Below, piece after piece: positions 6,087 through 12,411 of a DNA stretch of 12,411 nucleotides (positions are counted from its first letter, which is position 1; each line of letters starts with the position of its first letter). Both the position numbers and the translations under genes were made by a program. The notes beneath the pieces were generated by a model. The model was not told where the DNA came from. It was given only the letters and a program-made list of their open reading frames with translations, and did no database searches. Origin of the DNA: an uncultured Spirochaetia bacterium (GTDB lineage Bacteria; Spirochaetota; UBA6919); assembly GCA_913053665.1 (NCBI GenBank), contig CAJXGR010000062.1:1-12411 (forward strand), in the 5' to 3' direction.

Positions 6087-6689
6087 TTCCAAGACCTCCT
6101 CATAAGTTAATTCCTTAAAACGCTCCGTCATCCAGCGAATAAATACAGTGCATAAAGTTTCCTTCAGTTCCTCAGGTAATTTCCCACGCTCCAGTTTAGA
6201 ATACCAATCTTTCGAGTGTTCTCTCAATGTATCCTGTTCATCAATCAAATAAGGTTTGAACACAAGGACCAGAGGATGTTCTGGCTCTCTTTCCTCCAAA
6301 AGCCTGAGCAAGGTATCAAAATAATAGACCTGAAAATCCTGATCTTCCGATTTGCTTAAAAAATACCACGGTCTGGTCTTTGGGTCAAGAGATTCTTTTG
6401 TGAAAAACAGGATTCCTTTTATTTGCCTCTCTGGATAACGCTCTCCATAAATGGACATTCCCTTGATGATGCGATGATATATCTTATCGTCTTGATAGGC
6501 CTGAAATTCAACAAAATAGACCGGTTCATCCCTCTTATTTGACTCTAAAAACCCATCGATCCTTAACTCAAACTCCTTTAGAGTAATGGATTTCATGGTA
6601 TAAGCTACGTTGGTCTGAATCCCTGTCAACTCAAACAGCATTTCAGGAGCCACCGCAAATAGTTTGTAGAACTCTTTATCTGTTTTCAT
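5868..6689 (-). CDS. DUF2887/Rpn-family PD-(D/E)XK nuclease, full-length form
   Basis: This 273-residue protein opens with the KTDKEFYKLFAVAPEMLFEL block typical of DUF2887, a branch of the Rpn (recombination-promoting nuclease/putative transposase) group. A PD-(D/E)XK core is visible: D45 in LRIDGFL and E61-x-Q63 in YFVEFQ, the usual D...ExQ arrangement of Rpn nucleases. Residues 140-200 are helical. The C-terminal part (202-273) has a KKEG-rich hinge (220-234) and ends in a helix-turn-helix-like segment (KSIIEVTNLSIKEIEGLK). In E. coli, Rpn proteins are DNA endonucleases, toxic when unchecked, that act in phage defence. The ATG lies inside the end of the RND gene (14-base overlap) and has only a weak upstream AAAGAG, so translation may depend on coupling to that gene. 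A second in-frame start inside the gene is listed separately. It could be a domesticated transposase-like protein, but I see no terminal repeats. Confidence 0.85.
   Translation of the reverse strand: MKTDKEFYKLFAVAPEMLFELTGIQTNVAYTMKSITLKEFELRIDGFLESNKRDEPVYFVEFQAYQDDKIYHRIIKGMSIYGERYPERQIKGILFFTKESLDPKTRPWYFLSKSEDQDFQVYYFDTLLRLLEEREPEHPLVLVFKPYLIDEQDTLREHSKDWYSKLERGKLPEELKETLCTVFIRWMTERFKELTYEEVLEMLESLTPLEETRAYKELVEKGKKEGKKEGKKIGKHLKELEIARKMLLRKDSVKSIIEVTNLSIKEIEGLKEG
5991..6026 (-). repeat. Three 12-base tandem repeats encoding the GKKE hinge
   Basis: Two exact units of TTCTTTTTTGCC (6003-6014 and 6015-6026, plus-strand reading) and one degenerate unit TATCTTTTTACC (5991-6002) code on the minus strand for GKKE, GKKE and GKKI. 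The period is four codons, so copy-number change keeps the frame. Each exact unit also contains a run of six A on the coding strand, where single-base slippage would break the frame. Confidence 0.75.
6094..6100 (-). promoter_or_regulatory. Perfect internal Shine-Dalgarno site AGGAGGT within the Rpn gene
   Basis: On the minus strand AGGAGGT (6100-6094) stands seven bases before the in-frame ATG at 6086. It matches the anti-Shine-Dalgarno sequence fully with near-ideal spacing, whereas the full-length start of the same gene has only a weak AAAGAG. Confidence 0.55.
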
Positions 6690-9600
6690 GATCTCTTTCA
6701 GCCGCCAAACTTTCTTTGATCCTCCTGGCCTGCTCCTGCAAATCTTTCTTCCCTGTCCCCAAGAGTAGGATACTTGGGAAAAAGAATAAATCCATGAATA
6801 ACGCAGCGATTAATGTGATCGATGTAAATATACCAAAATTAGTGTTCATACCAAAATTGGAAAAGATCAGTATCCCAAAGCCGACTGATAAAATCACTGT
6901 GGTAAAGATAATCGCCGCCCCCACATCATAGTAAACTTGAAAAATAGACTCCAGTACAGACTTTCCCTGCTGTCTTGATCTTAAGTACTTAGTGATAAAG
7001 TGGACCGTATCGTCAACTACAATACCCAGTGTGACAAGAGCCACCATCGTTAAGCCTCCATCCAATGGTGTTTCAGTCAGCCCTATCAACCCAAACATGG
7101 CAACTAGAGGAAGGATATTGGGTATCAGGCTCAATAGGCCTATTTTAATTGATCTGAAGGTAATCATAAGGACAAGGGTGATAACAATGAAAGCAATAGC
7201 CAGTCCTTTCAACATATTGAGGGTCATTTTAACCTCCATATAGGCGAATATGGCGATCTGACCGGTTACATGGACGACGATATCCGGCAATTTCTGCTTA
7301 CAATAGGCTTTGATGCGTTCAATGAGCCTTTTGGTATTCTCACTGCTCGTGATAGGATGGCGTACCGTTAGCCGCATCATCCTATGATCCGTGGTGATTT
7401 GATTATCGAGTCCACGCCCCGATGGGGCTGATGAGGTGAATAGAAAGAGGTATTCAGCAATTTGTTTGGAGGTATCTTTTAGTGGGTCATCGGGTATCTT
7501 ATAATAGTCGGGATTATCACCATTCATCTTCTGATTCAAGGTTTTAATGATATTGACCACCGAACTGGTGCTTCCAATCTCAAAAGGCAAGTTTTCATCT
7601 TTAGTAATCCTTGTTTCAATATACTTTTGAAGTGAGTCTATTTTTTGTAAGAATCCAATATCATGGATCCCCTTGGCTTTTCGAGTATCCAACATAACCT
7701 CAATATTGTAACTACCTTTTATATGGTGATCTATGAAATCCATACTTTTACGCACGGATGTGCTAGCCTTGAATTGGGCCGCTGGATTGTTATCCGGTGT
7801 GATCCCAAAAATAAAGTAGCCGAGAACAAGTGTGAATAAAAGGGTAAACACTATTATCAGGTTGTGATAACGAGTCACAAAGTGACCTAACCAGGTCGAC
7901 CAGTTTTTGCTCTCTTGACCATGATATTTCCTTGTAGTGGAGTATTTGAGTACTGAAAGGAGAGCTGGGAGAAAGGTCACCGTAATAATGAAGGCTAATA
8001 AGCTTCCTACAGCGATCATCATACCAAAAACACGAATGGGAGGGGATATACTGGATAGCAATGAAATGAAGCCAATGGATGTTGTGATACTTGTGAGAAA
8101 GCAGGGGAGGAAATTCAGTCTGAGTGAGTGGATCATGGCTTCTTTTTTAGATTTTCCTTGTTGGAGCTCCCTAAAAAAGAGAGCTAAAATGTGAATGGAA
8201 TCCGCAATGCCAATGGCCATAAGTACTTGAGGAGCCATTGTGCTCATGCTGTCCAGATCGAAGCCCATGAGATAAGAGCCCCCTAAAGTCCCTATGGTAG
8301 ATAGAATAATAACTAGTATGGGGGCGAACATCCCTGCAAATGAGCGAAAGAAGAAAAGTAGGGTGAGAAGAATGAAAATAATTATTAGCGGCACAAGGAG
8401 CTTAATGTCTTCAAACATGTATTCTTCAAAAGCGACAGACATTTCCGGGATGCCGCCTACGTAAAACTTGTATCCAGAGCGTTGTTCCTCAGTATTGAGA
8501 ATAGCATGAATCCGGTGATAGAGATCGAGATTCTTGTCTTGAGCAAAATCCGGCAGTTGGGGGGTCAAGAGTAGAACAGCCACTTTCCCATCTTCTGATA
8601 TATAAACGTTTTTGACTTGTTTTTCACTGAGAGCAATCTTTCTCTTTTTCCTAAGTTCCTCATTACTATAAAATAGCATCCTTTTAATTTCCAGGAACCC
8701 TTTCCGATCCTTGATGTATTTTGTGACAAACCCTTTTAATTCCTTCTCTGTCATGGGAAGCATCGCTATAAGCATTTCTGAAAAGAGAGTTAGATAATCT
8801 TCTTGTGTCATTGGCCCAGTAAGCCAGTCTTCAATAACCTTATCTTCATAGTAGGGTGGTAAAACTCTCTTGAGTGCTTCAACAAGCAATTTACGTTCGT
8901 CTAAAACCTTTACGTGAGGAGTGATGAGATCAATTATTTCTTCCTTCGACGGGGGAAGTTTATCTATAATAGATCGCAAGTGTTGAATAATCAAGTTTTT
9001 GGAGATATTCCTGTCTATATGGCTGAAAAGCTGAAACCATATCTTTGTAACAAAAGATGGCTCCTTCTTTTTCCTCGTTTCCAAAAGAGTATTCAGGAGT
9101 TGATTCATCCCAACTTTAGATGCCATCAGCTTTTTAGCGACCCGTTTAGCTTCAATGCTATTGTTCGTCACGGATTTCATGAGAAAATCATGGATTTCCC
9201 TCTCTGTGACATAGAAACGCCGGGTCAATCTGTCCACAAACTCAGGATCTTTCGTTATAAATCGGTGGATGAAACTAATCATCTCGCCTTTACTGAGGGG
9301 CTTTTTCCTCATAACTTCCGCTAAAAGACTGATGAAATTGTCTTTTGAGGCTTTTATCGCCTTGTTTTTAAGCATAGACATAAATAAAGATGGATCGTAT
9401 GAGTAAAATACGCTCAATCCATTGGTCAGCAAGCGTTCTCTATCTTTAAGACCATTTAATCCTTTCTCAGTACTATTAAAATAAGGCCTTAGAAGTTGAT
9501 TAAGTTGTTTCAAAGTAGGGATACGGGATTCTATCAAGTTCTTAATCTCAAGAAGATCCTTATCCACATAGGTGTGAGCATAGTTGGTGAGGCTGTCGAC

Positions 9601-9921
9601 TCTGCTGATATACTTTGTAGCCCAGAACTTTCGTGTAAGTCGCTCTATAACGGCGATGGCGTCAGGATTGAAAATACCCCTCTCATCTTTAAAGACAACG
9701 ATTATATTATTATCCTGAGCAAAACGGCTTCTAAAGTTATCGTACTGAACAACTTCCTGGCTCCCTTCCTCAAACCATATCCGTAAAGAGGTGTTCAGTC
9801 TTAGATTTAACGCAGCCAGGCCAAGCAATAATATGATCAGCAAAGTGATAGATATGACATACCAACGTCTTTTAAAGATCCACTCAGCGTATTGTTCTAT
9901 TTTAGTGTTTTGATACGACAT
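6676..9921 (-). CDS. RND-superfamily (MMPL-type) membrane protein, probable exporter, with enlarged first periplasmic domain
   Basis: This 1081-residue inner-membrane protein shows the duplicated RND plan: one helix (about 21-39), a large periplasmic loop, five helices (about 508-656), then helix 686-707, a second loop and five helices (about 901-1055). The proton-relay region of each half is visible as GIADSIH (571-577) and GIVVDDTVH (966-974). The halves of MMPL/HpnN-like members typically move lipids or other hydrophobic compounds, driven by protons; the substrate here is unknown. The first loop is about 467 residues and the second about 192. The excess (about 128-430) is helical, charged and carries a recurring motif. 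No membrane fusion protein or outer-membrane factor is adjacent, which argues against a classical tripartite drug pump. The ATG has a modest TAGGT site. metH ends 72 bases upstream on the same strand, and the end overlaps the Rpn gene by 14 bases. Confidence 0.88.
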   Translation of the reverse strand: MSYQNTKIEQYAEWIFKRRWYVISITLLIILLLGLAALNLRLNTSLRIWFEEGSQEVVQYDNFRSRFAQDNNIIVVFKDERGIFNPDAIAVIERLTRKFWATKYISRVDSLTNYAHTYVDKDLLEIKNLIESRIPTLKQLNQLLRPYFNSTEKGLNGLKDRERLLTNGLSVFYSYDPSLFMSMLKNKAIKASKDNFISLLAEVMRKKPLSKGEMISFIHRFITKDPEFVDRLTRRFYVTEREIHDFLMKSVTNNSIEAKRVAKKLMASKVGMNQLLNTLLETRKKKEPSFVTKIWFQLFSHIDRNISKNLIIQHLRSIIDKLPPSKEEIIDLITPHVKVLDERKLLVEALKRVLPPYYEDKVIEDWLTGPMTQEDYLTLFSEMLIAMLPMTEKELKGFVTKYIKDRKGFLEIKRMLFYSNEELRKKRKIALSEKQVKNVYISEDGKVAVLLLTPQLPDFAQDKNLDLYHRIHAILNTEEQRSGYKFYVGGIPEMSVAFEEYMFEDIKLLVPLIIIFILLTLLFFFRSFAGMFAPILVIILSTIGTLGGSYLMGFDLDSMSTMAPQVLMAIGIADSIHILALFFRELQQGKSKKEAMIHSLRLNFLPCFLTSITTSIGFISLLSSISPPIRVFGMMIAVGSLLAFIITVTFLPALLSVLKYSTTRKYHGQESKNWSTWLGHFVTRYHNLIIVFTLLFTLVLGYFIFGITPDNNPAAQFKASTSVRKSMDFIDHHIKGSYNIEVMLDTRKAKGIHDIGFLQKIDSLQKYIETRITKDENLPFEIGSTSSVVNIIKTLNQKMNGDNPDYYKIPDDPLKDTSKQIAEYLFLFTSSAPSGRGLDNQITTDHRMMRLTVRHPITSSENTKRLIERIKAYCKQKLPDIVVHVTGQIAIFAYMEVKMTLNMLKGLAIAFIVITLVLMITFRSIKIGLLSLIPNILPLVAMFGLIGLTETPLDGGLTMVALVTLGIVVDDTVHFITKYLRSRQQGKSVLESIFQVYYDVGAAIIFTTVILSVGFGILIFSNFGMNTNFGIFTSITLIAALFMDLFFFPSILLLGTGKKDLQEQARRIKESLAAERDHENR

Positions 9922-9993
9922 AAATACCTATTTATTAATTATTTGACAGATATAGATGAACTGTAGCGGGATTATTGAGTCTTAAGGAAACCG

Positions 9994-12411
9994 TTATACC
10001 CTGTAATAAACAGCTTCTGGATGGGTAATAATTAACGCCGAAGTAGATTGTTCCGGCACCAGTTGGAAGGCTGAGGTAATAGAGACACCTATTTCCTTTT
10101 CTGCATTCAGAGCGCCCATTAATGCCTCTTGATCATCGAGTTCAGGACAGGCTGGATAGCCGAAACTAAAACGCTTCCCCTGATCCATAGGTATCTTTAA
10201 CTCACTTAATATACGGTGATGATTGTAGTCGGCCATAGCCTCAGCTGTTTGGACGGCTAGTCCATGAAGATAATAGGCTTTTGTGTAATCCCCATTTTCG
10301 TTGAGTGCATCACAAATCCCAGTGACCTTATCGCCTACTGTGACCACCTGCATAGGCAATACGTCCATTAGACCCGATGCTTTACTTGTGAAGTAGTCCG
10401 AAAGGCAAAGCCAGGGTGCTTTAGTCTGTCTTGGGAAGGTGAATCGGGCAATTTGCTTATCCTGATTCTTTGGGTCATACAGAAACAAAGCGTTACCTTC
10501 TGATTGACAAGGGAAATATCCGTATACGATACGGGTTAGGAAAAGTGAATTATTCATCACTTCATCTTTAAGTTTATCCAGTGTAGGACGGAATTCTTCC
10601 TCGACTAACTTCTGGTATTCCTCTTTGGATTTACCTCTCCCCCCCCAGGATAAGCGATAAAGCTCTGAGAGTGCTAAATGCTTAAAGATTTCTTCCAATT
10701 GGAGGTCGTCTTCCTTAAGAGCCTTTGTCCCCCAAAAGGGTGGTTTCAGCAGTTCAGATAACTGTTTCACATCGGACCTGTTTTTCTGGTTTGTCTGAAC
10801 CGTCTCCTTGGGTTTATCCTTATCCTTAACAGATTGTAGGGCTTCTTCCTTGACTTTCTGAATAAAGACATCCTTTTTATCCTCATTGGAAAGGCGATCC
10901 ATGACATCCAATCCTTCAAAGGCATCTTTAGCATAGAATACGGCACCGTCGTATGGGGTTTTATCGTCGATGAGAGAGATTCGATGGCCATATTTCCTGT
11001 TTATCGCGGCACCACCCACTAATACGGGGTAGTTCAACCCTCTACTGTGAAGCTCCTGAACACAGATACCCATCTGTTTAGAGGTCGAAACAAGTAAGGC
11101 ACTAAGCCCGATGGCATCTACTTTAAGCTCCAGAGCTTTCTCGATGATGGTGTTCACCGGTACTTGTTTGCCTATATCATGGACTGTATAACCATTGTTG
11201 CTTAAAATCGTTTTCACAAGGTTCTTCCCAATGTCATGAACATCGCCATAGACGGTGGCAAGGAGAATCGTTCCCTTTGTCGTCCCTTCTTTCTTTTCTA
11301 AAAAGTTTTCCAGATAAGACACAGCGCGTTTCATCACTTCAGCCGACTGTAACACAAAGGGGAGTATCAATTCACCTGATCCAAACTTATCTCCCACTTC
11401 CTTCATAGCCTTTAACAGTATGTTATTCAGGATGTCCACAGGATTGTATTTTTCCATAGCCTCATCCAATAAAGCCTCAATGTCGTCTGGAACACGATGG
11501 AGTATCTTGTGATGAATGGCCTCTTCAACGGAAAGAGAGGCTTCTTCCTTGGCTAAACTCTCTTCAGAGCTTTCATTTACATTGTCTTCAAAATAACTAC
11601 TTAAGGTGATGAGAGCGTCCGGCTTTCTATTGAATATGAGGTCTTCAGCTAATTCACGCTCCTCCTCAGAGATGGAAGGATAGGGAATGATGTCTTTAGG
11701 GTTTACAATGGCTGAATCCAATCCTTTTTGGACTGCATGATAAAGGAATACGCTATTTAAGACCTTCCGGGCATTGGGCTTCAGGCCAAAAGAGACGTTG
11801 CTCAAGCCGAGAGTCGTTAAGACACCGGGTAATTGCTTCTTGATTTCTCCAATACCTTCAAGGGTAGCGATTGCCGAGTTGACCCACTCCTCTTCTCCTG
11901 TTGCCAAGGTGAATGTAAGAACATCAAAGATGAGAGAACCTGGTTCCAAACCATATTCCTTAGTGTAGATGTCGTATATCCTTTTTGCCACCTCTACCTT
12001 ATGATCTACAGTCTTTGCCATCCCTTTCTCATCAATGGTTAAGGCGATCACACTGGCCCCATACTCTTTAGCCAAGGGCAAAACATTCTCTATTCGCTCC
12101 CTACCGTTCTCCAGGTTTATAGAATTGATGATAACGCTCCCCGGATAGGTCTTTAGGGCCTCTTCAATCACTTTATGATCTGTGGAATCAATGACTAATG
12201 GAGCTTCAACACTCATGGCCAATTTCTTGACCACAAGTTTCATAACCTCCGCCTCGTCATCCCGTTCGGTTAAAGCCACACAAACGTCCAGAACATGGGC
12301 TCCTCCCTCTACTTGATCTCTGGCGATGTTGATCAGCGAATTGTAATCTTCTTCCAAAAGAAGACGCTTCACCTTACGACTCCCCTGGGAATTGAGACGC
12401 TCTCCGATAAT
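9994..12411 (-). CDS. metH: Cobalamin-dependent methionine synthase MetH, 5' end missing
   Basis: MetH transfers a methyl group from methyltetrahydrofolate through cobalamin to homocysteine, making methionine. The frame is open to the window edge, beginning IIGERLNSQGSRKVKRLLLE, which is the start of the pterin-binding domain. The GTG at 12372 is therefore an internal valine codon and the homocysteine-binding domain lies outside. In 805 visible residues the order is: pterin-binding barrel (about 1-270), cobalamin-binding helical cap with PVDILNNILL and ELILPFVLQSAEVM (about 295-375), cobalamin Rossmann domain with GDVHDIG at 389-395 (His392 is the cobalt ligand), and the AdoMet-dependent reactivation domain with RFSFGYPACP at 747-756. 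The complete C-terminus suggests a fully self-reactivating enzyme. An acidic/lysine-rich linker (about 505-550) precedes the last domain. The enzyme is cytoplasmic. It may share a transcript with the RND gene downstream; no terminator is evident in the 72-base gap. Confidence 0.95.
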   Translation of the reverse strand: MIGERLNSQGSRKVKRLLLEEDYNSLINIARDQVEGGAHVLDVCVALTERDDEAEVMKLVVKKLAMSVEAPLVIDSTDHKVIEEALKTYPGSVIINSINLENGRERIENVLPLAKEYGASVIALTIDEKGMAKTVDHKVEVAKRIYDIYTKEYGLEPGSLIFDVLTFTLATGEEEWVNSAIATLEGIGEIKKQLPGVLTTLGLSNVSFGLKPNARKVLNSVFLYHAVQKGLDSAIVNPKDIIPYPSISEEERELAEDLIFNRKPDALITLSSYFEDNVNESSEESLAKEEASLSVEEAIHHKILHRVPDDIEALLDEAMEKYNPVDILNNILLKAMKEVGDKFGSGELILPFVLQSAEVMKRAVSYLENFLEKKEGTTKGTILLATVYGDVHDIGKNLVKTILSNNGYTVHDIGKQVPVNTIIEKALELKVDAIGLSALLVSTSKQMGICVQELHSRGLNYPVLVGGAAINRKYGHRISLIDDKTPYDGAVFYAKDAFEGLDVMDRLSNEDKKDVFIQKVKEEALQSVKDKDKPKETVQTNQKNRSDVKQLSELLKPPFWGTKALKEDDLQLEEIFKHLALSELYRLSWGGRGKSKEEYQKLVEEEFRPTLDKLKDEVMNNSLFLTRIVYGYFPCQSEGNALFLYDPKNQDKQIARFTFPRQTKAPWLCLSDYFTSKASGLMDVLPMQVVTVGDKVTGICDALNENGDYTKAYYLHGLAVQTAEAMADYNHHRILSELKIPMDQGKRFSFGYPACPELDDQEALMGALNAEKEIGVSITSAFQLVPEQSTSALIITHPEAVYYRV

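Noticed and set aside
5868..6689. Transposase or insertion sequence reading of the Rpn gene
   Set aside because: Databases label this family putative transposase, but no terminal inverted repeats or target duplications are visible and the gene is overlapped with its neighbour, so I treat it as a resident nuclease gene.
8914..9324. 136-codon open frame on the plus strand
   Set aside because: It is antisense to the helical insert of the RND protein, whose frame is continuous; the translation is compositionally odd and has no recognisable motif.
9922..9993. Promoter or terminator between metH and the RND gene
   Set aside because: A weak TTCATC-17-TAATAA match exists on the minus strand, but both boxes are poor and the region is AT-rich; no GC-rich hairpin with a T run is present.
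12370..12372. GTG as the start codon of metH
   Set aside because: The frame continues upstream to the window edge with IIGERLNSQGSRK, conserved pterin-domain sequence, so the GTG is an internal valine codon.

Overview
This window looks like ordinary chromosomal DNA from a moderately AT-rich, probably Gram-negative bacterium with strong purine-rich ribosome binding sites. Spirochaete affinity is a guess from gene content and protein style (Pst-PhoU operon, DUF2887/Rpn gene with a KKEG-rich tail, large MMPL-type RND protein); nothing in the window proves it. Genes are densely packed and no gap between genes exceeds about 130 bases. I see no rRNA, tRNA, CRISPR array, insertion sequence or prophage gene.

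Region 1 (1-2293, plus strand) is the distal part of a phosphate uptake and signalling operon: a probable pstA tail, pstB, phoU and a PhoB-type response regulator. The phoU stop and the regulator start overlap as ATGA. The start region of pstB carries an old in-frame tandem duplication, giving two ribosome binding sites and two ATG codons 48 bases apart.

Region 2 (2348-4764, minus strand) is a two-gene prpD-prpB operon for 2-methylcitrate dehydratase and methylisocitrate lyase, two steps of propionate breakdown. It converges on the phosphate operon. A good sigma70-type promoter lies just upstream of prpD, and an imperfect dyad is centred on its -10 box. The synthase gene prpC is not in the window.

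Region 3 (4893-5807, plus strand) is a single CPBP (CAAX-type) intramembrane metalloprotease gene that starts with TTG and is divergent from prpDB.

Region 4 (5868-12411, minus strand) holds three genes, read as metH (5' end outside the window), then a 1081-residue RND/MMPL-family membrane protein with an unusually large helical insert, then a DUF2887/Rpn-family PD-(D/E)XK nuclease whose start overlaps the RND gene by 14 bases. The most interesting signal is inside the nuclease gene. A perfect AGGAGGT ribosome binding site stands 7-8 bases before an in-frame ATG at the start of the C-terminal domain, while the full-length start has only a weak site. This is the layout of the gene-within-a-gene toxin/antitoxin described for E. 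coli Rpn phage-defence proteins, here in a DUF2887-type member.

The four regions look functionally independent: phosphate homeostasis, propionate catabolism, a membrane protease, and a methionine synthase/exporter/defence nuclease series.
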